Positions 12,204 through 24,220 of a stretch of DNA of 64,000 nt are shown one piece after another. A program made the translations under genes and the position numbers. The stretch lies in contig NC_019862.2 in NCBI RefSeq assembly GCF_002234675.1, forward strand, positions 24,362,160 to 24,426,159, given 5' to 3'. Positions within the stretch are counted from its first letter, which is position 1. Each line of letters starts with the position of its first letter. Below the pieces are notes generated by a model. It did not search any database, had not been told where the DNA came from, and saw only the letters and a list, made by a program, of their open reading frames with translations. This DNA is from Oryzias latipes (Eukaryota > Chordata > Actinopteri > Beloniformes > Adrianichthyidae).

Positions 12204-15200
12204 GTGAGGAAAACCTTTCTGTTCCCCAAACTCAAACTGTGAGTGCCGCAGAGCAAGTTTCGCTAAGAAACACCAAACCAGAAAAGTTCTGGGGAAGTTT
12301 TCAGTAGATTCTGGCGCTCAGCAACAGATATGCGTAAAGTAAGATTTGGTATTTTTAAGCTTCCCCAAATAAAGTCGTTTAAAATGGCAAAGATCAGTGA
12401 AAATGCATCGATCCAGACGGAAGTTGGACATGTGAATCGTGTCTGAGCTGAAGCTGCTGCAGAGTAAACATGCGGGAAGGAAGGACGAAGCAGCTGACTA
12501 CTCTGACAACAGTATTTGCTAAAGGAAAAACTCTTTTTCCAGCCTCTAACGTGGCAGCTCTTTGTTCCAACCATGTCAGATTTGATCTCTCATGGAGGAG
12601 AACAGAAAATAAAAACAGTCTTGAGAGTTTAGTCCAGCCAGACCAGCTGTTAGATATGACTGGGTGTTTTAATGACCTCCAACATGAGAAGAAGACGTTT
12701 ACTGGTTGACATTGTGGTTGATCATCATAGAGATTCTGCTGGTTTGCACAGCTCTGCTCATATTTTACTTGATGAGAGTCCATCCCTGATGGAAAAAGGG
12801 AAACGTCAGTCTCTTAAATGATCACTGTCAGTGTGGAGATGCTCCCACAGTTTAGCCTACGTCTGAATTCCCTCCCTGCTCCTCAACTACTAAAAAACAG
12901 TGCTTGTTTTTTTTAAACACCAGATATGATTGTACAGATTTGACAAAGTACAAATCTAATAACTAGGAACATTTTACAAAGATCATTTATGAATCTACTT
13001 TGTTCTGATGATGAAAACTTGGATGATTTATGACAAATACATTGAAATACTTAATTTTGTTTTTTGCATACAAAATCGTTCAAACGCACTGCATTGTGGT
13101 CTATATTTGCTAATCTAGTGAGCACAGATGCACACTGGTTGTCCATAGAGGCTTTCAGGAAATTTCCAGGGCCCTCGATTGTGGAATCTACATTTGTGTC
13201 AGAATTTCCTCACTACTTATTAGTGCACTATATAGTCCGTTTGCCATTTTGTAGGGCTGTCGGGATCTACAATTCCAAAATCAAGTGCCCTAGAACTTTT
13301 CCAGAAGTCTTTGCAAAAAAAACCAGTGTACATCGATGCTCACCAGCCAAAAACCAACCACAATGCATTGCATTTGAATGAATTTTAATGTGAAAGAAAT
13401 GTAGTTAGATGTGTTTTTTTATATATCATCCAAGTTTTCATCATCAGAACACCGTGGATTAGTAAGTATCCTTCATAAAATGTTGATATTTATTAGGTTT
13501 TTGCATTGTGAAATCAATGATGTCATATTTGCTATTTAAAAAAAGAAAAGAAGTACTGAGCATGGTGACCGAATTGGTTTTAAAATCCAGGACTGGATGC
13601 TTCTCTGGAATGTCTGCTTAATATTAACATTAATGCTACTGATCAGATGTGCTTGGCAAACCCAAAACTTCTTTCTAAATAAAATGTATTATTATTATTA
13701 TTATTATTAAAATGATAACTGTGGTTACAGCTTCTGTAATTGGACTAGAGGAACAGAAAAGTCTGCATTAGAAGGCGCTCTTTTCTGTTTGCTAAAAAAA
13801 CCAACTGTGTAATTTCTTTCATTTTGAGGTAACAAATGTAGCTAGTTTCCAGCATGGCCATGTTGGTTATTTTCAGAAAAACGAATCAATCTAACTCCAG
13901 TGGAATTTGCAAATGGAGAAAAGCGGCTTTGCGGCATTACGCAACAGGTTACATTCACAAAGAAAGTGTTGCGAAACGGTGCAAAGCCGCCATTAAAAGC
14001 ATAAAGCATACATAAGTGACAGCATCTCCCTTTGATTTGTTATCTGATTCTGATCCACGTTTATTTTTGAAAAAACTACCTGATTCTCTCCACCACATTC
14101 ATCTATGACTCACTCCTCCCAAGATTGTTTCCTCAAGTCATGTGCCTTACCTACATCTCTGACCACTAAGACTAAAAACACTACTGGTAAACTTAAAAAC
14201 CCCTAACTAACCAAGTCATCAAAGGTTGTGTTGGGTCAAAAAGCCAGTCGGGACACGAAAGAGCCTTGCAACACGAAGGAGGACATGTAACCTTTAAAAA
14301 TGACCAAATCCAGAATTTTAAATGTTCGTTGGCTGTTATGGTAAATGCGAGATATTAAGTAAAGTGACGTGAGTGAAGCTGTCAAAGTGACAGATGCAAA
14401 AAGACAAAAAGATCTGGTATCTTTTTTGGGGTCTCTGTGTTTCCTGGTTCAGATTTCAAAGGACCTGAGGGAAGAACCTCCTCCTCATTCTCTGTTTTAG
14501 CATTCTTGGAGTGAAAGCAGATTTCTAAATGCCACTCAGAAAACAGTATCGGTGGGACGGCTGAGATCGTTCACAGTCTTCCTGGTCCAGGACTGCTTGG
14601 TGTAGATATCTTGCAGGTGTGAGAGCTTGGTGTGGGTGGTATGGTTTGAAGGGCTCTTCTGTCCTGCATGGTACGGTTCCCATACCAGGAAGTGGTGCTG
14701 CCTTTCAGGACTCTCTTTATGGTGCAGGTGTATTAGGGTGCATAAAGAGTTTAAGGTGGTATAGACATTGTCAGGTCATGAAACACGCCCAAGTTCAGAT
14801 CCTGCATTATCTAGGTACCGGAAACTGTCCATTCTCTCCACTAGAGTCCTGCTGGCGGCAGTAGGTTTAACTGGCTTTGCACCAAAGTCCACTTTTAGTT
14901 CCTTGGCTTTAGTAATGTTCAGATGTTGGTTGTTCACCTGGAACCAAATTTCCAGGTGTTTACCTCCTGTAGGTAGGCTGTCTCTGTTGGAGACTGTTGT
15001 CTTGTTGGAGATCATGTTCCACACAACAGTATCGTTAGCAAATTTAATGTTGGTGGGGAAATTGGAAGTGGGCACACAGTCCAAAGTGTCAAAAGGGGGT
15101 CTTAGATCACAACCTTGTGGAGCTCCATGAGGCATGTTGGCCCATATGTACAACTCTCAGGAAAGTGGAAATCCACTGACATAGGTTTGACCTGAGAACA

Positions 15201-17494
15201 GTACCTCCAACTTAAAGGTGAGCATTGAGGGAATTGTAGTTTTAAAAGCTGATCTTTAGTCCACAAACAAACCTTTTGTGTATTTTCTTTTCCTGTAGTC
15301 CAGATGAATTGTTGCGTGGAGGAAGTGTGTTATGGTGTTTTCCATGAAGCGCTTTTTCCTGTATTCAAAGTGTTCATACTGTTGTTTTTGAGTAACAAAA
15401 GAGTTGGGTTCTCCTGAAGCTACGTTCACACCGCCCTCGAATTCGTGGGTCCAAGGCTACGTTCACACTGCAGGGCTTAATGCTCAATTCCGATTTTTTG
15501 AAAAAATCCGAATTGTTTGCTAGACCGTTCACATTTCCAAGTAAATCCGAACTTTTGTGATCTCCAGTGTGACCGTGACACGACCCAAACGAGACCCGCA
15601 TGCGCAGAAGCCAGAAGAATACTCAACGGTGAACGACGTCACTTGTTTGTGGAGCCAACGTTAACAATGGATGTCAACAACAGTGTTGTCAAAAGCGGAG
15701 CTCTTTTTGTAATATTAAATTTATTTTCACGAAGGAGCAGCACAATTACAATCTTCTCATTTTAAGAAGGCATTGGAGTCGGGATCGTCTGTACCCACTT
15801 GTTGTGGAATAGGAATGTGTTTGTGTTGGGGCCGCGCCCCCGCGCGTGTGTGTGTGTGCAAGCGCGTGCCGCGATAGAGAATAGGGGGGGGCAGTGTGGG
15901 CGCGCATTCATGTTGTGTGTTACGGAGGAAGGATGACGGTAATAGAAGAAGGTTTCCCCCAAAATAAATGCTATGGACTCTTTATTAACCCGTTCTGGAG
16001 AATCTAAGGATCAGAACAGGGAGGAGGAGGAGGATCGCCTCGGGTCCCCTGCGCTTCTGAGCACGGTCGGAAAGGAGAAAGAAAAAAAAAGTTATCGCGG
16101 GAAAGGTTCAAAACCACGCTCGGCCATTTAGCTGGAAATCTTTTCAAAAACCGCCCAGTTGTGATAAGAGCCCTGGAGTTTGGCCTGAAAAGAGCGATCA
16201 CCCCAAATATCAATCCAATCAGTGACCTCCCTTCCCTTCCACTGACTGATCTCAGCAGCATCGTCCACCATGGTTGATGTTTACGTTCTCGTTCCCGCCT
16301 ACTTCAACGCAAAATGATGACGTTTGTTGCGTGTCGATGACGTATGGTTCGGAATCAAGTCGCCTGGCCGGTCAGACGGCGGTCGCAATTGAAAAGAACG
16401 GCTACAATTCGGAATCAGGACGGCAAACCCACGGGGCCTGGGTCGCAATTGAAAAGATCGGATCTGTGTCATTCAGACTGTCATGAAAAGATCGGAATTG
16501 GGCCGCTTAGGGGGAAAAAATTCGGAATTGGGTCGTTTCAGCCTGCAGTGTGAACGTAGCCCAAGTGACCAGTTTAAAAAAAGAAAGTCTATGTAAACAC
16601 ATGTATATCTGTGTTTCGGGCTTCCATGTTGAAAGACGTGTGTTCATTTATCACTACGCAAAATTCTACCACTGTTGTCAGGCTCCGTGTACAAAACTAC
16701 ATGTTACCATATAGCGGAATAGAGCAATTAGAGAAAAAGCCTGGAGCAGAATTCACAAGATTTGCACCGCTTTGACATATCCCAGCCAAGACTCTTCCAA
16801 CTGCAGGTGTTGGACATGTTCTCGTAAACAGAACAAGAAGAAGAAGCCCCTCCCAGCTAGTCCATTGTGAACACCATAGGCTGAAAGCATGTTTAACAAC
16901 ACACGTTTAGGGCATTCTTGAACATACGTCGCATTCCTGTTGTGAACGTAGCTTCAGAGTTCAGATAAACTCAAGTATCCAAAAACTGTTGTCCAGACTA
17001 AATGTCTCCTGCTTCACCGGTCGCTCTGCCTCAAAGCATCATGTGACGCCTGCGGGCCTCTAATGACTGTCCTGTCTGTCCGGCGCTGATGATGTCAGGT
17101 TGAAAAAGCCCGTCCAGAAGAAGAAGTATGGTCTGCTGTCCAACTATGAAGACTCTGTGGAGATGGAGGCGGTGGAGAGCGACGAAGATGACACGCTTTA
17201 TGAAGCTCGCAGCCTTAGAAGGTCAGAGGTCAACACACGTGCAGACAGTCTGAAGCAGAACGAAGACGGTGATTCGATCACATGAAAAACAGGCAGAAAC
17301 AACTTAATATAAGTTAAATATAAAACTGCTAAAAGGAAATATGATGAAAGAAGAAAATTGATTTTAACATTTGAATACATTTATAGGGTGTAAAAAGAAA
17401 GAATACAGTAGCTTTCTTGGATTTAAAAGAAATGAAACATTGAAAATATCTATCCATTTTATTAACCCGCTATATCCGCTATGTCATCAATAAG

Positions 17495-17550
<56 letters not shown>

Positions 17551-18067
17551 AGGATCATAAAAATATGTGAGAATTTCAGCAAAAGGAGGCACTTTTGACT
17601 GATTGTTCTTAATGTTTGAAGTCACACTTTACAATATTTATATTTAAAATGTTCAAAAATTGTAAATTATTACAACTTTTTTCACTTAACTGAACCATTA
17701 TTAAACAAATGTCTGTTGCTTGTAAACGGTATTTACATAAACAGGATTTTAAATCAGTAAAAATGAATTAAAATATATTTTTATGTGCATTTATGTAGAA
17801 AATATTCTGAGTTACCGTTATTATTTAAATGTTTAGAGTAATCTGATGGATTTAGTTGACAAAAATGGAATAGTAAGTCCTTTAGCAGAAGGAAAATGTT
17901 GTAAAAGTCTGTGAGAATCATCTGGTTTGAGCTGGAAAGTTGTCGGTCAGCTGATAAATTCCTCCGGTCAGGCAGGAATTCCCTCCGTCTGTTCCTCAGT
18001 TGAATGCGGAATGCTACTTTCAGTGTTGTGCTGGACTTTGGATTGATGGATTTCTGTGTTCAGATGA
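11932..18067 (+). CDS. fam174c: fam174c, small single-pass membrane protein (3 exons, 132 aa)
   Basis: Coding exons are 11932-12203, 17099-17221 and 18064-18067 (stop only). Predicted residues 1-22 form a signal peptide, 23-65 a Ser/Thr/Pro-rich lumenal stalk with sequons at N27 and N43, about 70-87 one membrane helix, and 88-132 a cytoplasmic tail with KKKYGLLSNYEDSVEM, an acidic ESDEDDTLYEA patch and a terminal LRR. The tail and the 132-residue length match FAM174C (human C19orf24) better than FAM174A or B, as I remember them. Its molecular role is poorly known. Introns start GTGAGG and GTCAGA and end TCAG. If the weak GTCAGA donor is not used, exon 2 reads through to a stop at 17283-17285, adding about 22 residues. 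The neighbour efna2 supports orthology. Confidence 0.9.
12952..13500. mobile_element. MITE with long terminal inverted repeats in fam174c intron 1
   Basis: AAATCTAATAA at the left and TTATTAGGTTT at the right open imperfect inverted repeats of about 70 bp. Their best-conserved core is TTCTGATGATGAAAACTTGG (13001-13020) and its reverse complement at 13430-13449. The interior is unrelated and non-coding despite a 105-codon frame. No clear target duplication. Confidence 0.7.
13688..13709. repeat. (ATT)n microsatellite
   Basis: About seven ATT units. Confidence 0.9.
14440..15400 (-). pseudogene. Non-LTR retrotransposon (Rex1/CR1-like) reverse transcriptase relic
   Basis: On the - strand, 15153-14776 keeps reverse-transcriptase landmarks in one frame: a GAPQGC motif, then a KFANDTVV box (normally F-A-D-D, so the first Asp of the catalytic pair is lost), then a LNITKAKELKVDFG stretch where this LINE type has an NxxKTKEL-type segment. 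Downstream sequence to about 14440 fits the 3' part of the reading frame with stops and shifts. 5' and most upstream domains are absent. It is a dead copy in fam174c intron 1. Confidence 0.7.
15416..16955. mobile_element. Outer MITE of a nested pair (GCTACGTTCACAC family)
   Basis: Terminal repeats GAAGCTACGTTCACAC (15416-15431) and GTGTGAACGTAGCTTC-like sequence (ending 16955) delimit an element that is about 430 bp without its insertion, close to the 419 bp of the relative at 50415-50833. It carries a degraded MADF-type coding remnant near 16700-16760. A second transposon sits inside it at 15456-16560. Confidence 0.75.
15456..16560. mobile_element. Inner transposon with perfect 19-bp inverted termini
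   Basis: The termini GCTACGTTCACACTGCAGG and its exact reverse complement bound 1105 bp, flanked by CCAAG on both sides (15451-15455 and 16561-16565). Near the ends are repeated AATTCGGAATT / GAAAAGATCGGA motifs, likely transposase-binding subterminal repeats. The interior includes GC-rich stretches but no recognisable transposase, so it is non-autonomous. Superfamily unassigned. Confidence 0.8.
17099..17221 (+). CDS. fam174c: fam174c exon 2 (cytoplasmic tail)
   Basis: Begins after acceptor ATGTCAG with the G that completes Arg91, then LKKPVQKKKYGLL and the acidic tail. It ends in AGAAG before the weak donor GTCAGA, which splices into a TGA stop in exon 3, giving the LRR terminus. Confidence 0.88.
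17496..17545. repeat. (TA)n microsatellite
   Basis: About 25 uninterrupted TA units in fam174c intron 2. Confidence 0.95.
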
Positions 18068-18610
18068 GCCTCGCTGTGCGTCGAAGCGGCGTCGATAAAG
18101 GACCAGCAGCTTTCCACAAGAAGAACGACCAAAACACCCCCCCCCCCCCCCAACTCCAACCCTGAAGAGGAAAGCCAATCGGAGGAGCTGCAGCAGCATC
18201 GGGGAGTGCTTTTTAAAAAGCAGCAGATGACACATCCTGTGCCAAATAATTTTCTTTTCTTCGATATTGTTATTCATGGTGTTGTTGTTTTCTGTTCCCG
18301 CCGTGCTTTGAGCTACTGTAACGTGACTGCAGAGCAACTGTAGTCCATCCAAAACACTGACAGATCCTGATGAACTCTGAGCTGCAGAAAGTGTTTGGAA
18401 ACCTGTGAGGTTTAGATTCCTACTTATTCCTGCTGTTTTTTTGTTTTTTGTTTTTTTTTTTATGTTTCATAGTTGATTGTGAAGAATTATTTGACTGATG
18501 GGATCAAATGATGATGATGGAGGTCAGATGCTGCCCCCACACCTCTGCAAGGCAGACCACTGAAAATGACATCTTCTGGTTTTCAATAAAGTCCAAATAT
18601 GTTTGTTGAT
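18064..18610 (+). other. fam174c: fam174c exon 3: stop codon and 3' UTR with poly(A) signal
   Basis: Acceptor TGTGTTCAG precedes A-TGA, which closes the frame after Arg132. The untranslated part runs to a canonical AATAAA at 18585-18590, so cleavage is expected near 18605. A 14-C run sits at about 18137-18150. Confidence 0.7.
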
Positions 18611-19230
18611 TTCTCACATGAGTCCAGGATTTATTAGGTCAGAAAGGTGTGCAAAGATTTCTCAGAAAAGTGAAAAATATCAAAATAAAATGATTCAAAG
18701 GCAGTTATAGAAGAGAGTTTAATTAAAAAGTTTCGCATTAAGAAATGTACTATATGTGGCAAAGAATGTTCATGTGAACTTAAAAAAAGAAAAAAAAGTT
18801 TGTCAAAACCAAGGCTTGGTAAGATGTGTGGAAATACAGGAAGATCGGAAATAACACAATAAAAATAAATATTGTTGGGAAATTTTGATGTAAATAAGGA
18901 ATTTCGATGTAACTGAGTAGTAAAATAGGAGACATTTTTGAATTGTTTTTATTTTTGAAAGTAAATTTGCCAGTAAATTGCTAAAAAAAAAACGTATTTT
19001 GAAAAACCCTTTTCAAGGATGACATATTCTCTCACAGGACACTGTAATCTTTTTTTTGACTTTACCAGATACATTTAAGCAAGATTTTGCTTTACTATCC
19101 CATAATGCAAACGTTCTGTTTACAAAGTGATTAAAAAATGGCAGCTTCCAATGTATTAAAAAAAGAAATTGTTTGAAACAATTTAACTTTAATAGAAACA
19201 AGTTAAAAAAAAAAAAGAAAACACAGAAAA
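18611..19230. other. Intergenic, nothing recognised
   Basis: AT-rich DNA between the fam174c 3' end and an L2 relic. No supported feature. Confidence 0.5.
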
Positions 19231-19960
19231 AATATCAACTTGCACTACAAACAAAGCTGGTAAAGAATTTTTTGTAGAATCTAAAAACTTGATCAGTTGT
19301 AACTTTGGAGAAAAAAGGACTTTGAACAATCTGAGAAGTTTGGGTCTTTCTGGTACTGTTCTTAACTGGTTCTTTCACTATATCACAGATGAAAGATCTT
19401 TGTGAGTATGGCAACATGAGTCCAATTGTGGGGTTCCCGAAAGATTTGTTTTAGGTCCAGTTCCTTTAAATTCATATTTTCTGCCACTTGGGCTCATCAG
19501 AAAACATGACTGTTGTTTTCATATCTATGCTGATGACACATTACTTTACATAGCTGTGTTTTAGATGACGATGAGTCACTGTAGGTACTGTATTCTAGCC
19601 TTAAAAAATAAGTCATTGATGGCAGAGAATTTCTTACAGTACCTATAGGATAAAACTGTGGTTTCTGTTATCAGTTCTGCAGATTATTTTATCAAAATTA
19701 AAAATAATAAAACTTCTCAGTGTGTTGGAAACCTGGGAGTTTTTTTTTTTTTTTTACTCTTGTACAAGCCTCTTAGAACCAAAACGTACAGTGAGGCTAC
19801 ATTCAGTTTTTAAGGCTCTCACTAATGGAACAGCTGCAGAGACTCTCCCTGTTTTTAAATGGAGGCTCGGGTCCTATTTCCTGGCTTTTAGCTGAAATTT
19901 TGAAACATTTAAAAGTTGATGTTTAAATTGTTTTTTTCACCTTTCCCGCTGTACAATGTG
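19230..19960 (+). pseudogene. L2-type LINE relic (reverse transcriptase)
   Basis: Translated in pieces on the + strand it shows RSLGLSGTVLNWF, a damaged GVPQGS motif (GVPE), LGLIRKHDCCFHIYADDTLLY with an intact YADD box near 19529-19540, and a degraded 3' tail to about 19950. Stops and frameshifts throughout show an old dead copy, much older than the L2 at 55618-56844. Confidence 0.65.
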
Positions 19961-20084
19961 GTCACAATGCGTTGTGGGTAGTGTTATTCTGTTGCTTTGT
20001 TCTGTTTAGCGTATAAGGTGAGTTTTAGTTGTTCAGGAGTGTGCTGTCCTTAAATGTTTCTGTTTATTGTTGTAATGTCAGAAT

Positions 20085-20106
20085 GGGGGGGGGGGGGGGG
20101 GGGGGG
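20085..20106 (+). repeat. Poly-G tract
   Basis: 22 consecutive G. Confidence 0.95.
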
Positions 20107-20611
20107 CTTTGTGTGTGTTTTATTTTTGAATTTTTGATGGAAAGGTCTTTGTTTTGCTGTTTATTTTCAAGTAAGAAGTATTTTTATTCCGTGAAGCCCT
20201 TTGTAATACTAATGGATGAAAAATGGTTTTAAAAATATAGTTTGATTTGATTTAATTTCTGTGATCTCTAAATTAAATGCAAAAATAAGTAGCAGGTCAG
20301 TGGCCGGGTCCACTGGCTCCTTCGTGCAAAAACATTAAGAAAACAGTCAAAGAGAGTTAAAAAAAAAAAAAAAAACTTTACCATGTGAACAAAGCTCTCA
20401 AAATTATTATTAATATTTGTTTTTACAGTAAGTTGATATTTTCTTAGTATAAGTGTTATTTTTTTCTGTATAATTTGAATTTTTTTGTAACAGCAATGCA
20501 AGTTTACGAGAACACATCAAATCAAAATTATTTCAAACTTTTTCTATACAAATGTAATTTATTGCCATTTTAAAACTTTCTGTCAACAGAAAGTGTGAGG
20601 GCAAAAACTCT

Positions 20612-20625
20612 CCACCAGAGGGCAG
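20612..20625 (+). promoter_or_regulatory. CTCF-like site, + orientation
   Basis: CCACCAGAGGGCAG fits the CTCF core consensus at every key position, reading on the + strand. Occupancy is not known. Similar motifs on the - strand at 32271 and 33141 face it across the bHLH gene. Confidence 0.5.
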
Positions 20626-20803
20626 TAAAGCAGCAGATTTAGCTGCTCCTGTCACTATTTCTGGGATTTTATGCAGTGGACATGGAATCAGGAAAAATAA
20701 AAATTTAAATCTTTGGAGAAGACTTCCTTTATGAAGGGAAATTCAAAAAGTTTAAAGTGAAGCTTGAAGTGGAGATGGGAAAGGTTTCCGGTGCTGAAAC
20801 AGA

Positions 20804-21070
20804 ACACCAATGGGGGACTTTCCTGTTTGGAGTTTGCATGTTCTCACCGTGCATGCGTGGGTTTTCTCCGGGGACTCCGGGTTCCTCCCACCATCTAAAA
20901 ACTTGCTTCATAGGTTAATTGGTTACTCTAAATTGTCTCTAGGTGTGCATGTGTGTGATTGTGGCCCTGCGATGGACTGGCGACCTGTCCAGGATGTCCC
21001 CTACCTTCGCCCACAAGTGGTGATAGGCTCCAGCAGCCCCTAAAACAGTAAAAAAAGATGAATGAATGAC
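20804..21070 (+). mobile_element. Dispersed teleost repeat with tRNA-like head, copy 1 (5'-truncated)
   Basis: Shares with 62655-63055 the blocks GGGGGACTTTCCTG, GGAGTTTGCATGTTCTC, TTCATAGGTTAATTGG, TCTAAATTGTC and GACTGGCGACCTGTCCAGG, and ends in a GATGAATGAATG tail. The head is missing. Full copies start with a tRNA-like part containing GTGGTTAGCGCT and a GTTCAAGTCC B-box, so it is SINE-like. I am not certain of the family name. Confidence 0.7.
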
Positions 21071-21605
21071 TGACTCACGTCAGGCTGCATTACCAAATCC
21101 TTTAAACAAATATATCCTTAACGCTCAATATTCTCTAAACTCACCAGTGAGTTTCCCAATCACATCGTTTACAATAACGCAGGAAGGAAATCGACTCCCG
21201 ATTAGCATTGTTTTCATTCTAAATGAATTATTCAAAAGGTTTTTATCTTTTTTTGGTTTAAAGGAAACAATGATGGTTATGAAGCTTAAATATGATACAC
21301 CTTAGAATAAATTCTCCAAAAGTATAGTTTAGTGGAGCTTCACCTGCTTGTTTAGACTTTTTTTGCATTGTTTTGACCTTCTCTTTGCTTTGTTTAAGGA
21401 TTTATCTATTTTTATTTTGTCTCTACCTGTTTTCCTTATGTTATAAAACATAAAATCAGTTTTTACAGTAAAAAAGGACTAAATGTACCTCTCATAATTG
21501 TTTTTTGTGTGTGTGTGTGTGGAAACGTTCAGGTTTCTCAATTATTGTGTGCTATAATAAAAAAAAAAAGCTGTATGTGACAGATAAAAGTTGAGTAACG
21601 TCAAG

Positions 21606-21955
21606 TAGGCCTGCACAATATACCGCAAATTTATGGTTGTTGCGATATCAAGCTGTGCAATGCGCATATCACACAAGACAGTGAAAATTGCAAAAAATGG
21701 TTACCTTAAATGTGCTAAAACAATCTTATGGCAACTTGAAGCATTTAACGAATCAATTAAATCCCATTATGCATTTGACCAATCGAATGGACTCCTTCAC
21801 ATTTCGAGTATAATTTTCAAACAGTTTAAATGAAATGGGAATTATGTTTTTGGTTGTTTTGCTATTTTTTTATATATACCGCAAATTATATCGTTATTGC
21901 AATATTAATCACAGATATCGCATATTGTGAGTTTTCCTCATATCGTGCAGCCATA
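21606..21955 (-). mobile_element. hAT MITE, family R, copy B
   Basis: Opposite-orientation relative of 10836-11156: it starts TAGGCCTGCACAATAT and ends CTCATATCGTGCAGCCATA. Flanks ACGTCAAG (21598-21605) and ATGTCAAG (21956-21963) form an 8-bp duplication with one difference. Confidence 0.85.
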
Positions 21956-21963
21956 ATGTCAAG

Positions 21964-23039
21964 CATTTAAAATAAAACATTAGAGCAAATTGTAACAACT
22001 AAAAGCCCAAAAAGTACCTGGACTAGTAAGGGTTAAGGTGGCCACAAACCCTTTGCTGATAAACTCAGACAGAAACAGACAGAGTTTAATCTGACAACTC
22101 TAACCCAATCAGTGACTCCAAATAAGGACTTTGAGGCTGTGTTCAACTTTCAGCTGATATCTAACAGAGTTGTTAACATGTATTGATGTGAGGATCATCT
22201 GCAGGACTTCAAGGATAAATGTTACATTTAACGGCTCCACTGATGCGAACTTTGAAAGAGGGGCGGGGATGATAAAGCTTCCTTATGTACAGTTTCTTTA
22301 TCCTGAAGTGCTTTGCCAGCTATCAGAGAAGCAGAGGCTTTTCCCACAGTACGTTGTGTCAGAGCCTCATGAATGCTGATGGAAGGGGGGGTCAAGGGTT
22401 GCTCTATGTGTGGTTATCAATGTAACAAGCCAATGATGGGTGGGTGTGGAGCCAATGACTGATAAATATCTCAGCCAATCCGATGAATGCAGAGGGGCAG
22501 CACAAGTGGTCCCTGAGGAGCAAGGGGCGTGTTTTAATTAGGGAGCCGGTGTGTGATGCTGGCTCTGCCTCCGTTCTCACCTCTGGTTCACAGGAGGACA
22601 TGGAGATGAAGGCCAAGGAGGAGGAGGAGGAGGAGGAGTGCAACATCCTGAAGAGAATCAGGCATTTTAGCACCCTCTAGTTCCTCAACATAAACTGTAA
22701 GGAGAGGACGACACTAGTGGAATTAAAAATGTTAACCATAATACAAAAATAAACACACAAATTAACTCGTAGAGATTTTTTTAACAATTCCTGTTGATGA
22801 GCTTTATACATTTTTAAAGCCTTTTCCTTCAGTTGTTTTCATTGGCATCACATTTTTGTGCAAAACACAAATGTCCTCCATTTCTGTTCAGTTTCTGTTA
22901 TTTTTATGGAAAACTAAAAAAAAAAAACCAGGCCAATAAAATAAATCAGTTGTTATTTTATTTGTTTTTAAAAACTACAACAGATAGCAATCGAGGGTTT
23001 TGGAAAAGATCAGGAACTTTGACAAATGCATGCCCTGTT
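21964..23039. other. Intergenic, no firm feature
   Basis: A 65-codon frame at 22483-22680, ending in a glutamate run, lies in a unique-looking stretch but has no domain, no splice context and a low-complexity GAG run. I leave it uncalled. Confidence 0.4.
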
Positions 23040-23345
23040 TAGGGTCACAGGGTTGATGTAGCTTATCTCAGCTACTAAAAGGCAAAGGTGGGGTTCACCC
23101 TGGATGGTTTGCCAGGATCCCACAAAGACAAACAACCACACACTCACACCTGAGGAGCAATTTTAGAGTCACCAACCTCTGCAGCATGTTTTTGGATTGT
23201 GGGAGGAAGCCGGGGAGCCTAGAGAAAACCCACAGATGCACGGGGAGAACAACTCCACACAGAAAGGTCCCAACCGGGAATCAAACCATGCAGCGCCTTC
23301 TTACTGTTAGGCAAGAGTCCTAACCACTACACAACCGTGCAACCC
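23040..23345 (-). mobile_element. Dispersed teleost repeat with tRNA-like head, copy 2
   Basis: Reverse-strand copy. It includes the tRNA-like head (at 23285-23345, B-box region mutated), the GGAGTTGTTCTCCCCGTGC segment and the CCCACAATCC block, ending at 23040. Diverged from the copy at 62655. Confidence 0.7.
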
Positions 23346-23547
23346 AAAGAACACTTGACTATAATAATTAATCAGAACGTTCTCAGATTTGGTGATACTT
23401 TAGAAATGTTTGTAAATGTGTGAGAACGTGACATGTGTGACACTGTAGGAAGGAAAAAAAACAAGCAGACTCCATTCATTCTTCCAAACACTCGAAACTC
23501 GGTTGATAGTTTTTTCCTGTTTGGATTTGAAATCCCGTTCTGTTTAA

Positions 23548-23752
23548 CCCTTGTGCTATCCTAGGCACTTTAAAATTGGGAGTTGGGTCATCTAGACCCA
23601 CTAGACAGTGCGCTGAACCTTTTTTCTTCAATGATTTGTGATCTTCACTGGTGTCCATGGATTACATGAAATCTTTCCACCTTTATCTACCTTTGTCATG
23701 GTAGGGAGAACACGTCAATGTAAGGGTGGGGTCATTTAAGATAGCACAAGGG
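23548..23752 (+). mobile_element. piggyBac-type MITE, copy 3 (reference-quality)
   Basis: Intact 205-bp copy: CCCTTGTGCTATCC at the left, GATAGCACAAGGG at the right, exact TTAA at 23544-23547 and 23753-23756. The interior contains the palindrome GGGTCATCTAGACCC and a pyrimidine-rich TTTCCACCTTTATC block shared by all copies. Confidence 0.85.
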
Positions 23753-24070
23753 TTAAAGACCCGGTCCAATGAAAATTGTGTTTTTAACATGTTCTTGCAG
23801 CATTTTTCCCATGATGGTGGAGCTATAGACACAAGAATAGGATTAAAATTGGGTTTTTGAGTATTTCTAAATTTAAATTGTTGTGAATCAGGAGCCGTCA
23901 AAAATGCTGTTTGAAAAAGCTTGTACAGTAGTTGTTCTGTACAGGTTTTTGGCTAAAAATGGAATATAAATCAAATTGTTGTTAAAATAAATTGTTACAC
24001 CTTACTATATATTGTTTAGGTCCATGAATGAATTTGTCTCTGTTTGTTGCATTTGAATCTGATTTCACAG

Positions 24071-24220
24071 AAACTGGTGAAGCTGAAGATGGACGCACAG
24101 GTGATGGAAATTCTGGAAGAAGTGGTTTCAGTAATCGTCCCTGCTGATGAGACACACTGCACACCCAGATACAGAGGTGGGAACGGACGGCGAGCCAACA
24201 TCACACAGTGTCCCTGTCAG
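24071..24220 (+). other. Unexplained candidate exon (150 bp, phase 0-0)
   Basis: A splice-like acceptor (CTGATTTCACAG) and donor (CAG then GTCTGT) bound exactly 50 codons in an open frame with protein-like content, including MDAQVMEILEEVVSVIV and RYRGGNGRRANIT. I do not recognise the protein and find no partner exon nearby. It could be an exon of a lineage-specific gene, an alternative exon, or chance. Confidence 0.25.

Noticed and set aside
12394-12783. 129-codon open frame on the - strand
   Set aside because: It lies in fam174c intron 1, overlaps frames on both strands, has no domain and no splice or promoter context.
22483-22680. 65-codon frame ending in a glutamate run
   Set aside because: Low-complexity GAG repeat inflates the frame; no splice sites, domain or homologue recognised.
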